Shown: one piece after another, positions 43,840-55,078 of the stretch
Layout of the letters: every line of letters starts with the position of its first letter
Position numbering within the stretch: the first letter of the stretch is position 1
DNA from: Ancylostoma caninum
Taxonomy: Eukaryota; Nematoda; Chromadorea; Rhabditida; Ancylostomatidae
DNA length: 64,000 nt
Assembly: GCA_037903475.1 (NCBI GenBank)
Contig: JBAJFG010000492.1
Span: 2,046,001-2,110,000 of the forward strand
Reading direction: 5' to 3'
Made by a program: the position numbers and the translations under genes
Notes under the pieces: generated by a model
What the model saw: the letters and a program-made list of their open reading frames with translations, nothing else
What the model was told of the DNA's origin: nothing
Database searches by the model: none

Positions 43840-46800
43840 CCGGGAGGACATCCTCGAACTGTAAGGCATAAAGTAACGGCATGTATAGAACTACTAAGTG
43901 GAAGAAATTGAAATCCCTTCTCTAGGTCTCTAACTCTGGTGGTCCTCTGCATGCTTTATTTACATGTTCACATGGCTAGAATCAATCTTCTAGTAACAAC
44001 GGGAGTTCAGTGTCATCTGAAAATGATCTAACTGCAGTTGAGGTAAGCTAACAAAATCAGTGAGGTCAGTGAGGAATTTCTCTTTATTATGCAATTTCTA
44101 GAAAAAAAAAGAGCACGGGAAAAGGATTTAGACATGGAACACACGGGGTCATGAGCTTCTCTCCTGGGGCCCCAACAGCTAGAAAATCCTTGAAATTTGT
44201 CGTGGCTCTCTACTGGTTGGAGGCCGTTCGAATTAGTTGGAATATTTTTGCTAATCGCCTCATTTAAATACGTATCAACGGGTATAACGGCAGAAATGGC
44301 TGAATGTGGGCTGGTAAGGAAGAACCGGCAGTGTCTCAACTGTGGAAATCACGTAAAGTCACGACGCAGGTCAGCGCGGACGGTGAAAATATGCACCGGA
44401 GGTTTGAATGCACAAACTGAACTTGGCTTCATTGTCGCCAACCTAGAATTGCTCAAGACCCGAGAAGCAATTGAGACAACTTGGATGCCCCTACCCCCAC
44501 CCGCATCAACCTCGTAAAACTGTTCCTCAATTCATGGATTGCTGACTTCAATTTTGGAAAACGATTGAAATTCTCTGTACACTCTTCAACTTTCGCCCTT
44601 TCTTTTCCCAACTTTTCAACTCCACGGGGCAAAGTCTACTCCACTAGATCACGATAATGTCGGAACAGCTGAGTTCAGCGAACGTTGACGTTTTTCGCCT
44701 AAGCTGATGCCATGAAACGAACGCTGCAATCAGCCGATAAGCGCTCTAACTGCTCCATCGCCTGTGCAGGTGCATATGAAGCAACTTTCGCCGGCTATCT
44801 TATCTTTAGACCGGTATTCCTTACTAGAACCGTAACCTTGCTCATATGAATTCACATTTCTCTTCTCGTGCGCCTCTCTATTACCTCCCTCCCTCATGCT
44901 GTATGTATGTTTGCATCGTTGATTCATTCAACGTGTCATAGTTCAGTATGCGCTAACTGGTTTCGTATGTAGTTCGTTATTTTCCCATCATCTCGTATTC
45001 TCTTGCCGAATTTCTGAGATACAATGAAGATGTCTAAGCGAAAGTAATTCTTATTCGCTGGCTTTCTTCACGCTCCCGGACCGTTAATGCGCACCGTTTT
45101 TTTTTCTTTCAATCTAATCTTTTCAAGTTGGTCCGCAGTTTTTCTTATTATTTGGATTTTTTTCGGCTTGCTACATGATTTCCAGCACTCTTTCGAATAG
45201 TTGGTTAGATGTTCATATTTTTCCTATCTTCTTGGAATCGCGGAGCTACGGCACTCATATAGTCAACCTTCGCACGATGCTAAGCTTTTCGGTTAAAAGC
45301 AAAACAATGCTTGATTTAAAGATGTTTTGTCCTATCTCGATATCGCGAGATTCAGAGTGAGCAAACCATGCGCGAGATTGACGATCGCTGGTAGTTCCTT
45401 TGCCAAAATATTGGTTGAAAATGCAGTTTGGCTGAGCTATGAGCGATCTTTTCTCTGTTTTTTTTTCAGCATAATGTGGCAAATATGAATGTAATTATTG
45501 GTACATAGTTTTAAATAGCTATTAAAAGACATTTCCGATAATATAAATGCTATCCGTGCTGTTTAGTGGCTGAGCTTATTAATTTACTGAACTCTACTTT
45601 AAAAAAAAAACAGCACGAAAATTGATTCAAAGGATGTTTCAGTGAAACTGTAGATTAATCGTCAACTGCGAACGAGATAAAGAAATGTGCTGTGCTTGGT
45701 GAATAATTGAATAGAAACGATATTTTACAAGAATTAATGCTGATCTCTGCACACATTCTCAAACATGTGCCCACGTAGAAAAAATTGCTAACAATTGTAA
45801 GATCGCTACAGCGCTACGTCCACAGGAACATGGACCCAGTTGAGCGGTATAACTACTAGTTTATGAGATTCATTTCTTGCTATAGCATCACGTATTGCAG
45901 CTATGGTCCGGCTGCAGTTTTGTTATCGAAAAATCTAATGGATATTGCTCATAATCCTCTCACCTACTATATCCTTATGCACTGTATCCTGCCTCTGCAA
46001 GTTTTTTCTTTGTCCTCTCTCTCATGACAGGCAAATGAATAGCTACTGAATAAGATTCCGATCAGGTTTGTTTCCAAGGCCGATAACTTATCTACATACT
46101 GAAAGCTACTGTCGAACAGCAGCATCTGTGCTCGTTATGTGGTCCACGTCCTCGTCAGTTGAGACGTGTTGAGTGGACATTCCTTGTAGGTAGCTGTGTA
46201 CAGATATCCGAACCAAAAGCAATTTCCTTTCACGAAACTTGTGGCTGGACAGGTATGTTATGGTGTCCTATCAAGATCGCTTCTTTAAATAAGTATACTA
46301 TGTGCATGAAAGAACACACAATATCACTAAAATATATCTGAGAAATAACATGACTGCACACATAACATATTACCGTGGTGTGTCCTAAAAATAGTTCCCA
46401 GTGATTTAAACCAGTAATATGTGCGAAGAAACAGTCATAGTTGTGGTGCAGAACTCAGAGAAGCAGGCGCCACCCTGTCTGTACACGCTGTGCCATCAGT
46501 GCACTATGCAATCCATTTTCGGTCGAGATCCGCAACTTCCATAGGTTCCATGAAGTTAAACAGCTTATGCAGGGCAGCATTGGTTGCATTTGTTTCCGCT
46601 CATATCTACACGGCAAACCTATGTGGATATGCATTTGTTTGCTTAATAATTGTCTTATTAATTTAACAAAGGGTTCTTTCCGTAAATATTACTATGTACT
46701 AGGATGAAGTAAGTCTGCTGGAATTCATCCACTCTTTTAGACTTTTCCATAGAGAAGATTAGTTACAAAGTTGATCTCTTAGTGAAAGATATAAGCACGT

Positions 46801-47500
46801 GAGCAACATTTTCCTACTGTTGCTGTTAAGATCACCACCAGTCGCGCATTCAAAAAAGTAATGAACCTCAGTGGGATTTAATAGGAATGGAGGCCAAGTA
46901 AATTCGAGAAAAGCTATTCTTTTATGTACCACATTCAGCCTTCTGGATGTTTCGCTGTGGAGAATTCTAGCGTTTTAATTACGGAACATTCGCTCTATCA
47001 AGAAGCTTTTAGAAGCTCATATGCAAACATTATAATGCCCTAATATATCCTAGTTCTATTTTCCACTTTGGTTCCAGCTTCCATCGAATGCTGTTCTCTA
47101 TGAAACTTCTCTTAACGCAGTTCACTTCCTCTGTTAAGCTAGGACACGAATCATTAGCCTAAATGAGCAATGTGTGGTATGTATATAGCCCGCCATTCTG
47201 CTATGTAGCTATTTTATCTGTGGTTTTTGCAGTAATTTTCTGTTCCGACGTATTTTTTTCTTATGTTTTATTGAGGAGTTAGTGGCGTAACAGGTACTTA
47301 ATGTAGGCTACTCTTTATAACGTAAACTAGTGTCAACGTTGGCTGCAGCTGGCTCTTGTCGGCGATAAAAACAACGAAAGCACTGTGGTATTTCATTGTT
47401 TCTATGACTTATTGGTAAATGAGCTTCGATGAGGTTTGTTGGCGGAGTATATACAACCTGTCAATTTCTTGTTGTTCATCGCTCCGCCACAAAACTTGAT
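43840..47500. other. No supported gene
   Basis: AT-rich, with fewer recognisable repeats than the left half. Open stretches on both strands of 44,030-44,520 reach about 105 codons but are antiparallel and mutually exclusive. No splice-bounded exon is convincing. Confidence 0.35.
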
Positions 47501-47905
47501 GGGCGTAATCACACTGTAACGTGACGTCACACGATTTTTCGGGGCATTTAAATGTGTTCTTGTCGCGTCGAGTGAGCGAGAGCATACCAGAAAAGATGTG
47601 ATCGAAGAGTGATCACTGTGGATATGAATTCAAACGATATTATCCCGTAATAGTAGAGGCTTTGCAGCGAGGGACACGTACAACACCATCAGCATTTGTT
47701 TGGTGAAAAGTATTCTCTGTAGCTCTAGTGTACTTTCGAGGAGGAAAAAGCTCACTCAGTTACGGGGCGCAAAGGGAAAATCACCTTGCTATAGAGTACT
47801 GCATATAGGGTGCGATAACATATTCGCGTCGCGCGTGTTGCCAGCTACGGTAGCCAGATTAGGCGTTTCGTCGAGGCGACGACGCGGCGAGATTTGCTAG
47901 TGTTT

Positions 47906-47925
47906 GGGTGTGTCCGATTCCGCAG
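47906..47925 (+). promoter_or_regulatory. Splice or trans-splice acceptor before micropeptide gene
   Basis: The sequence ending in TCCGATTCCGCAG at 47,925 is a plausible 3' splice site, 54 nt before the ATG at 47,980. In nematodes such a site close to the first ATG often accepts a spliced leader. It favours the 47,980 ATG over the upstream in-frame ATG at 47,908, which would be removed from the mature RNA. Confidence 0.4.
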
Positions 47926-47979
47926 CGATTACGTCGCCGAATACGACGAAGAAACACAACCAACAGACACATATATAGT

Positions 47980-48114
47980 ATGAAATCACTTCAGGAAGCA
48001 CACATTCTCCTCTTTGCACTAGTTATTTTTACATGGGTTTGGTTGTCACTAACAGTAGGATGCCTCTTTAGTCTTATTTTCATCACAATCACGACGAAAA
48101 ATGAGAACAACTAA
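47980..48114 (+). CDS. 44-residue single-pass membrane micropeptide
   Basis: The frame starts MKSLQEAH, has one long hydrophobic segment (about residues 9-37, rich in Leu, Ile, Phe, Val and Trp) and ends in a polar tail TKNENN. There is no obvious cleavage site after the hydrophobic stretch, so it is more likely an anchored micropeptide than a secreted one; orientation is uncertain. Support for expression: an acceptor-like CCGCAG 54 nt upstream, an A-rich 5' leader, and AATAAA at 48,155-48,160, 40 nt after the TAA. A CpG-rich segment (47,820-47,950) lies just upstream. The in-frame ATG at 47,908 would add an Arg-rich 24-residue extension, which I consider less likely. I recognise no homologue and assign no function. 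Confidence 0.5.
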   Translation: MKSLQEAHILLFALVIFTWVWLSLTVGCLFSLIFITITTKNENN

Positions 48115-48154
48115 TCAGCGGTTACCCTAAATCATTGTCATATGTGTAATATTT

Positions 48155-48160
48155 AATAAA
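48155..48160 (+). terminator. Polyadenylation signal AATAAA
   Basis: AATAAA 40 nt past the stop of the 44-residue micropeptide frame, followed by a T-rich stretch within about 30 nt. Spacing is typical of compact nematode 3' UTRs. Confidence 0.5.
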
Positions 48161-49157
48161 TGGCTACTCAATGCCCATTTTAAATTTTTGTTGACAACCT
48201 GTTAATTTTAGAACTCTTTCTTGGTAAGCAACAGTATCATTTTATCTATTTTTCACGCTTTATTTACTTTTTATGTTTTTCATTCCAATTTCGGGTTCAC
48301 AGTGTTTTAAGGAGCTATCTCGTAAATTCTCTCCCTCCTTCTTTTTCTTAATTTTGCTCATATACACACGTATGAACGGTTGTTAATGTTGAAGGTATAG
48401 GTGTGGTCTCAATCAGCATCGCCGACAATCTAGCGGTTAATGTACATCGATCAGTCGGCTCCTTTTTGGTATACGGTGTTTTGAGAACTCTAGGAATAAA
48501 ACCATGTAGCACCATTTTACTTGGAACCGTAGTTGTAGATGCTAGAGTTTTGGTCAACCATTCATGTATTACATCGTTGATTTTTCAATGTTATAGTTTA
48601 TTTAACTACTGGTGTTTCATCGTGCTACACTCCTTTGCAACATTTCGCGCTACCTCTTAAAGCTGGCGTGCATGGTAATTGATTGTTGAATTTTGTACTA
48701 GTCGTCGTAATTCATAACCATTTTCACTTCCCTTGTTATGAAGAAGCCGTTAGTTTTGGCAGCTGCAATTCTCAACTATACAACACATTTATTGCCATTA
48801 AAATGTGTATATTGATTTGTTTGTTTACGTGTTTCTATCTGTACATTCCTAGAACTTCTCAATTTGCTCCATGGTCTTGAATGGTGGACAATTCGATCTG
48901 ATTCATCTGTCTAGCATTTGGATGTGGCTATATGTATAACAAGATGCAGTTCGCTGCTTCGTGTGTCACATCACTAAAATACAAGGGGTAACATCTACGA
49001 CATACAGCAACTTTCTCTCGAAGTCTAGAGCAAAGAAGAGGGCCGCTTCCTAGCTCCAGTTTTTCTGCTTTTTGCCTTATTCCACTAATACTGAACGTAA
49101 TTATCTTCGCTAGATATTTGAAAGCAAATTTGCTATCGATTCAATCAAAATCGAGAA

Positions 49158-49668
49158 CTATGCATCCCTAGTTTCCTTGACGACTTTTTGGCCACCGGTA
49201 GATTGTGGTTCCAACGTCTTTGGGAACCATAGAATATGATGCATTGTTCGTTCCGCGCCTGCATGCCTTCCTTCGTTTGTCCAATACCACCCAAATCTAA
49301 TTGATACTATGTACCTGCCTCTATATTCGCACGTAGTTGCACATAAGTCTTGAGCCTCCAAAATCTTTCTTCAGTTGTTATTGGTTATGTCTTCTTTTGA
49401 CTACGTTTCAGTCAAGTGAATTGGTTAATTTGAGTGCGAAGGATTAAGGCTTGCGTGCTCAGATGAGCAAGGGAAAGTGTTCGCTTTTCCTTTTGCGTTG
49501 ATTAAGTGCATTAAATATTAAGAATTGCGTACATGCTTTCTTAAGATTGGCAATATTTTCCGTTTTTGTATGCGCCCTTCTGGACCGAACTCTTGATAAA
49601 CCTTCGTTTATGATTGCTTTCCACATATGATCGAAGTCTGGAGTGACTCCTATTTTAGGAACAGCCAC
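49158..49668 (-). pseudogene. Possible gene relic in two frames
   Basis: On the minus strand, the segment 49,668-49,459 reads AVPKIGVTPDFDHMWKAI and so on, and 49,361-49,158 reads GRYIVSIRFGWYWTNEGRHA... These translations have balanced, protein-like composition unlike neighbouring noise, but they are in separated frames with no clear start, splice sites or polyadenylation site. They may be fragments of one decayed gene or transposon ORF. No family is recognised and the call is weak. Confidence 0.2.
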
Positions 49669-49699
49669 ATAAAATAGTAGAGCAGGCAGGCAGAAACAG

Positions 49700-52600
49700 A
49701 TGTTGTTGGAGAATTCATTCTCAGTCGAACATACGTTTTCTTTCCAGTGCTACATCAAGGTATTCATTAACGCGTGATACTATTCCCTGTGTAACTTCGA
49801 TAGGGCAGCTAAGTAGTAATTGCTTCTTATTAAGGAAGCTTCTCGTATATTTCCAGATTATTCTTGCTCAGTAACTTGGTTTTGAATGTGTCGATGCTCA
49901 TCATTAGAAAAAGATGTTTTCATCTTTGTTGAAAGATTGGAAGAAACTCTTTCCTTCGATGAGTGTGTTCCGAAGTACTGTTGCTCAAAAATTCCCCCCA
50001 CCCGCTTCCGGTCCCAGCCCTCAGAAGAGAAACTGCGCTTCTCCCTGTGGGAGCCCTAAGAGGAATCGAACAGCAGAGAGCGTAAAACGGATGCTAGTGC
50101 TCGCCTCATCCGCGAGTCATGCACTTTGGAGCTGGTTTTTTGACTCTGTTCGTTCGGCCGGCAACTCTCCGTGCTCGCCTCCCGAGCGACAGCAACATCA
50201 TTGCTGCAGATGCAGCAGTGGTAGGAGAGGAAGCGGAGTCGTTGCATCAAATCGGTAGAAGGCAGTGATTAGGTAATGTAAGCTATGACTAGGTATCTTG
50301 CTGCATTTTGTGTGAGCGCAGCACTAACCCACTAACTATACATTCATTCATCCTCTACTTATTTCTTTTCCTCGACGTCTTTTGCGGTTGTAATAGTTGA
50401 AAGCTCACATAGCGCGTTCTGCTTATTCAGTCATGTTGAAAGCTCACTGAAGAACGATGTTCTTCTACTCTTGCGCTAGTTGAAATGGGCTGGTGAGCGA
50501 AGCGCTTAATGAGGTTTCGAACAAAAATATATCCCTAGATTACTTGCAACATACCACCTCGCTCACTTTCATTACATTGTTCGGTCCAACGTGCATCTGT
50601 CCTCTAAATCCAGAATCTCGAGTAGGGTAATTGCGGGTTAATATTTCGTATCAGATGACTAACATTTTCACGTTGCTTGAAATACTGCTGCAATCCTTCA
50701 TAGCAATTAGCTACCCTAAGATTTCGCACCTCACAATAAATTGAAAATCAGTTCTGCCTGAGTCTAATTAGATGAACTAAAACTTTTCCAATTAAGAGAT
50801 CGAAGCCAGCATTGATTCCAATCCTAATATTCACGGCTAGATTTACTCTTAATAGCACAAGGACTCCTTAAGAGGCTTCATTATCGTACAAATCTTTGTT
50901 GGAATCGTTTTTTTTCTTTTCTCATCAATTGTCAGCGAAACAAAGCTCTAGGATTTTTCTAAAAAGGAAATTTCCTCTGAAGATTAGATACTCCGGAATT
51001 GGAGTTGCGTAAGAATTTATTCGAAAATCCATAGTAACTCATGGGAAAAGGAGCGTCATCCAACTTGTCGGCCAGCGCTACCAGCGCCGCTCAGCTCCCA
51101 GTTCTGGGTGCGGTCGCTCGCTAATATCGGGAACGCCTCCTTCCCTACAGTGTCGAAATGAAACGATCAAAAATCCTTGTGATTAATGGAATCCAACGCA
51201 GTTATAGAAGCAGTACTTTTCAGAAAACAGTGAGCTGTGTATATGTATAATGGTTTCGGATGTCATGATTACCACTCTGGCCGTACACCGCTGCTACTTG
51301 CGCAAAATTATCTCAGTCATGACAGTTATCCACTTAGTTCTGGAACCACGAAGTGCGCTGTTCGGTTGAACAGCGCTTGTGCGTTGTATCGCTAGATGTC
51401 CCGCGGGAAATGCAACTGAAGGCGGAACGCCAGTCGAAACTCGCCTCCTTCACATTCTTTCCATGATTTCGTTGAACTTCCCATGCGTGCGCTGGCGCAT
51501 CGAAGTGATGCGAAAAAAGTCGCGCGCGACTCGCCCGGATTAGCTCCACTACGGTATAGGAAGGAGGAGGAGGGGACCGAATGTAGCGTGCCGAATAGAA
51601 GAGCAAAGTGCGGTTGCCATGAATGAGGAGTCAGAACTGGAACGACGGAAGGCCTAACTGCTGCTGCTACTAACGCTGCTGTTGGTGGCGCCACAGACGC
51701 ACGTTACTGCTTGGCGGCAGAGGCGAGAAAACGAGAAACTCTGCATTTCAGGAGCAGTTCACGGTCCTTATTCACGCCATATTGTTCTTACCTAGACATA
51801 CTCCATCGTCAATATTAACTGTCTCTAGAATATAGTTGCAGGATAGGGAAATCTTGGCAAAGATTAGTGCAATTAGACAGCAGGCGGTAATAGAATCTGC
51901 GACATGAAGTTACCCCTTGAGTTTACCGTTGTGTTAATTTAGTTACATATTCGAACCGTAACAGTTTCTTTTTCTTTTTGTGAGATTGAGTGAGCTATCT
52001 TCACAACAATCATTAGGCCTTGCTTCATCCACTTTCACAGTTTTTTTTTACTGGATTCTCTATGCGAGGACGTTTTCCATTCTAGGTACCTCGAGAACAT
52101 TTTTGCAGTGAGTCATCAACACTTCGAAATTTTTTCCCCCTGTGCGAAGTTTTGTTTCTTAATTAATCCAATTTTGCAAACTATCCCGGATTTGCTGTCA
52201 TTCTTATTCCGAGAAAAAGTATAATTCCTATTACATAGGTTGATGGTTAATCATTTATTTATTTATTGCAAATGATACATGTTTGCGATTTGCTTCTCTT
52301 TCTTATAAGGTTGAGTAATTGAGCGGTCAGAAAATCATTTAGAGATAAATTCGAAGGAAAAAACAAGGATGATTGAGCTTAAACGTTATTGATTTTCGAG
52401 AAGTCCCCAAGAGTTCCCAGAAGCACTGCTATTCAGAATGATTTGGAAAAGAATTTCTCATATAGTAGAGAAGAAACGGCCAGATTTCGTAAAATAGGGA
52501 AGAAGCCTGAATGAAAACGACAATACCCAGACATTTCCAATCATTTGTGGGGGTGTCTTACGATCCGCATATGTAGTATGAATGATTCCATTGTGAAACT

Positions 52601-53870
52601 CCATATGGATATTTAATCGAAGCAGTTGTTGTTGAATCTGAAGGAGCCCATGCATAAAACTGCAAACCTCTTTGCCCGGCTTTTTTTCTTGCCATTTTAT
52701 TATGTGTTTTCAAAAAAAGAACTATTTATTTATTTGTTTCAATACAGGTAAGACGCGCTGAAAAAGGAACCAGAAAAAAAGAACAAAACATCCGTTTGCG
52801 TGTTGCTGGAATGATTGTGATGTGACCATACATGCTCTTTCTACAGCAGGTGAGCAAGGTCGGAAGTTGTTACATCGATTACATGTAGCACAAATTACGC
52901 AGGCCTAAAAAAAGAGACAGTGTAGGAGAATTGTGACAAATTGTGATGCCGTGAGCGTTCGGGGTATCGCATTAGCTTCACGGGGCACTACATACATCAC
53001 ATTGCTACCTCATTCCAAATTATTTCCAAATTACAGACAGTTTACCTCCACGCTGCCGGTATCGGTTTGAAGCTGCTGAACTGCTGGCGGTGCAATTACT
53101 GAGGGGGGGGGGGGGGAAGCAAAAGCCAACGGCGATGAAATCCGATCTTGCTGCTGCTCTTTTTTTTCTCGTACCTCATTCGATCTCTCGTTTTCCTCAC
53201 ATAACCACACGTACTCACCCTACTTGTTCTCTCGCTTTGCCTCACACCATTCCTCATACTACACATAGGTCCCTGCTGCTAGTCTAGATGCTGTTCTACA
53301 CGTGGAGACGTCCTCCCAAAATCCACGTCGTTGTTTTGTGTGCACCACAGAAAGACCCCACGAAAATTCGACAAATTAAATTTGGAATACTCGTGCCGCC
53401 GCGACGGCGGACATTCGTTCGCTCGTTGGCGAGTGCACTTTAGTGAAGCTTCCGCATACTATGTGCCAGTGTGAGCATAAAAAATACCTTCTCATGCAGG
53501 CAGCATGCGAAAATAACTTGCAGCCGACAAATTCACAGCGAGAATGTCACTGCTTTTTCCATTCAGAAATCAGACTTCGTTTTTTTTTCATACAGTTCGA
53601 AGGAAATGCGAAGAAGCTATTGAATGCCGTTTGCGCGTCGTTTTCCAGAACACTCATTGCCGCACAACGATGTGTAATCGCAGAAATATAGAACGCATTA
53701 GTATCGTTTTCTTTCGTTGAACAAGCATTTTTCACACGCAATCTTAGGCAGACCGTTGGGGTTGGCACAGATCAATGCAGTTACGATTTTAAGATTTACA
53801 ATTTTCAACCATTTCCGTTTGGGCTACTAAATTCTTGATATCCTTTGCGCATGCTGAGTAAATTGGTGCC
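49700..53870. other. No supported gene; CpG-rich islands
   Basis: Three GC/CpG-rich patches (about 50,000-50,260, 51,050-51,140 and 51,360-51,760) stand out from AT-rich surroundings. Both strands are open in the first and third, so open frames there (up to 114 codons) are weak evidence. They could be promoters, 5' exons or old repeats. A G run lies at about 53,102-53,116. Confidence 0.3.
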
Positions 53871-53878
53871 GAAAAACG

Positions 53879-54080
53879 TTAATTTTGTGTGTTCTTCACA
53901 TCTCCATCGGCTGCGCTGGTGAATTCCTTCACGAAGGCGCTACATCGAGCTCCGAAAATTGTAAACGAGTTGAGGCGAGACCCTTGCTCCGCAAAGAACT
54001 GCTCCAATATGTTATTGGCATTACTTTGATCAGCACTTAGTAACGGTCCTCTGTGAGTCAACTTAGCGGAGCACCTCATG
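53879..54080 (-). CDS. Candidate terminal exon, unknown product
   Basis: Read on the minus strand, GGATATTCAG at 54,081-54,090 could be an acceptor, after which the frame reads RCSAKLTHRGPLLSADQSNA..., continues NNILEQFFAEQG and FTIFGARCSAFVKEF, and stops at TAA (53,879). Amino-acid composition is protein-like with alternating hydrophobic and charged residues, and no low complexity. There is no upstream exon I can link and no AATAAA that I can place confidently after the stop. The product is unknown. Confidence 0.25.
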
Positions 54081-54861
54081 CTGAATATCCTTTCTTGTGC
54101 AACTACAATGATCTCTTTGGATTGCGTTTTTGAGTAGATTATACACGATAATGAATGAGTTCCGATTCTGAAGGCGAGGGAAAATGGTTCAATTAAATTT
54201 TTCGCAATTCAATACCCTGGAATCTGACTAGTATTGAAGGAAATCTTCATGAAATTTGCCAAATTTTAGGCCACTATGATGTGTAGGCTGTAAGGAATTC
54301 CACAGAATTGAGGAAGTAGTAGCTATTCAGACATTTGGATATTGCAGAAGTCTTTCAATCTTCACTCTAACTACTATTCACACCTCACATCTAGTTCTAG
54401 TTCAATATTACGAGATCATTATGTAAAACTCCTATTCTAGTTTATGCCTTGTATCAGGGACGTTCTTTGAAGTGGAAAAAGCTCTGGCTGCTGGCAGCGG
54501 CATGAATTCCATCTTATTGTTTTTTCTTCTCAACAGCATAGTGAGAGCGTATCACATTTCACACTCGTTATCATTTCATGGAGTTCTATTATACTATACT
54601 TGACTATCCGCGTATTCTCATGCAGCTACGGATGAATCTTTCAAAACAACGCGAGAAGTATTTCTGAGCTTTGGTTCATTTTTTTTTTGTCATTGGTAGG
54701 CTTCTTAGTTCGTTTGAGATGAAGCTGCATGTTCTTTGCTCAGTTCAACGCATTATCAGTTGGGCATGGATCATTGCTAGTGTTTATTCTAACAAAAGAT
54801 TACGGTATGAGTGATGTAGACCCCGCACGTTCTGCGTATCAGCGACGGAGATAGGGGCAGA

Positions 54862-54976
54862 TTGTGGGTGAGAGAGACAGGGCGAGAGAAAGAGAAAGAG
54901 AGAGAGAGAGGGAGAGAGAGAGAGAGAGAGGAAGAGGGAGAAGAAGAAAGAAGAAAGGGAGGGAGAGAGGGAGAAA
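54862..54976 (+). repeat. GA-rich microsatellite
   Basis: GAGAGA, GAAAGAGAAAGAG and GGGAGAGAGGG runs over about 110 bp. Open frames crossing it encode Arg/Glu or Ser/Leu runs and are compositional. It lies about 70 bp upstream of the candidate first exon at 55,045. Confidence 0.9.
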
Positions 54977-55044
54977 TTCAGAGATTTGCCCCAGTCGCAG
55001 TTCATTTCCCTCGAGTCCAGCGTTGCCATAATTTCGAGGTTAAG

Positions 55045-55078
55045 ATGGCCGTTCGCGGTGCCGTGTCAAACCCCACGG
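55045..55078 (+). CDS. Candidate first coding exon MAVRGAVSNPT
   Basis: ATG in a good context (GTTAAGATGGCC) opens 11 codons and one extra base, then GGTATGTTTG gives a nematode-style donor. A possible acceptor (TCGAGTCCAG, ending 55,018) lies 26 nt upstream of the ATG and could accept a spliced leader. If unspliced, the frame stops after MAVRGAVSNPTGMFAAK, so a spliced reading is needed for a real protein. No downstream partner exon can be identified in the window. It could equally be chance. Confidence 0.25.

Noticed and set aside
48348..48660. Antiparallel open frames of 69 and 85 codons next to the micropeptide gene.
   Set aside because: Both strands are open over the same bases, codon pattern does not favour either, and neither has splice or end signals.
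49914..50258. 114-codon plus-strand frame in a CpG-rich patch.
   Set aside because: The opposite strand is equally open, the composition is biased to Ser/Pro/Arg, and no start or splice context is convincing.
54784..55029. 81-codon minus-strand frame rich in Ser and Leu.
   Set aside because: Most of it is the complement of the GA microsatellite.
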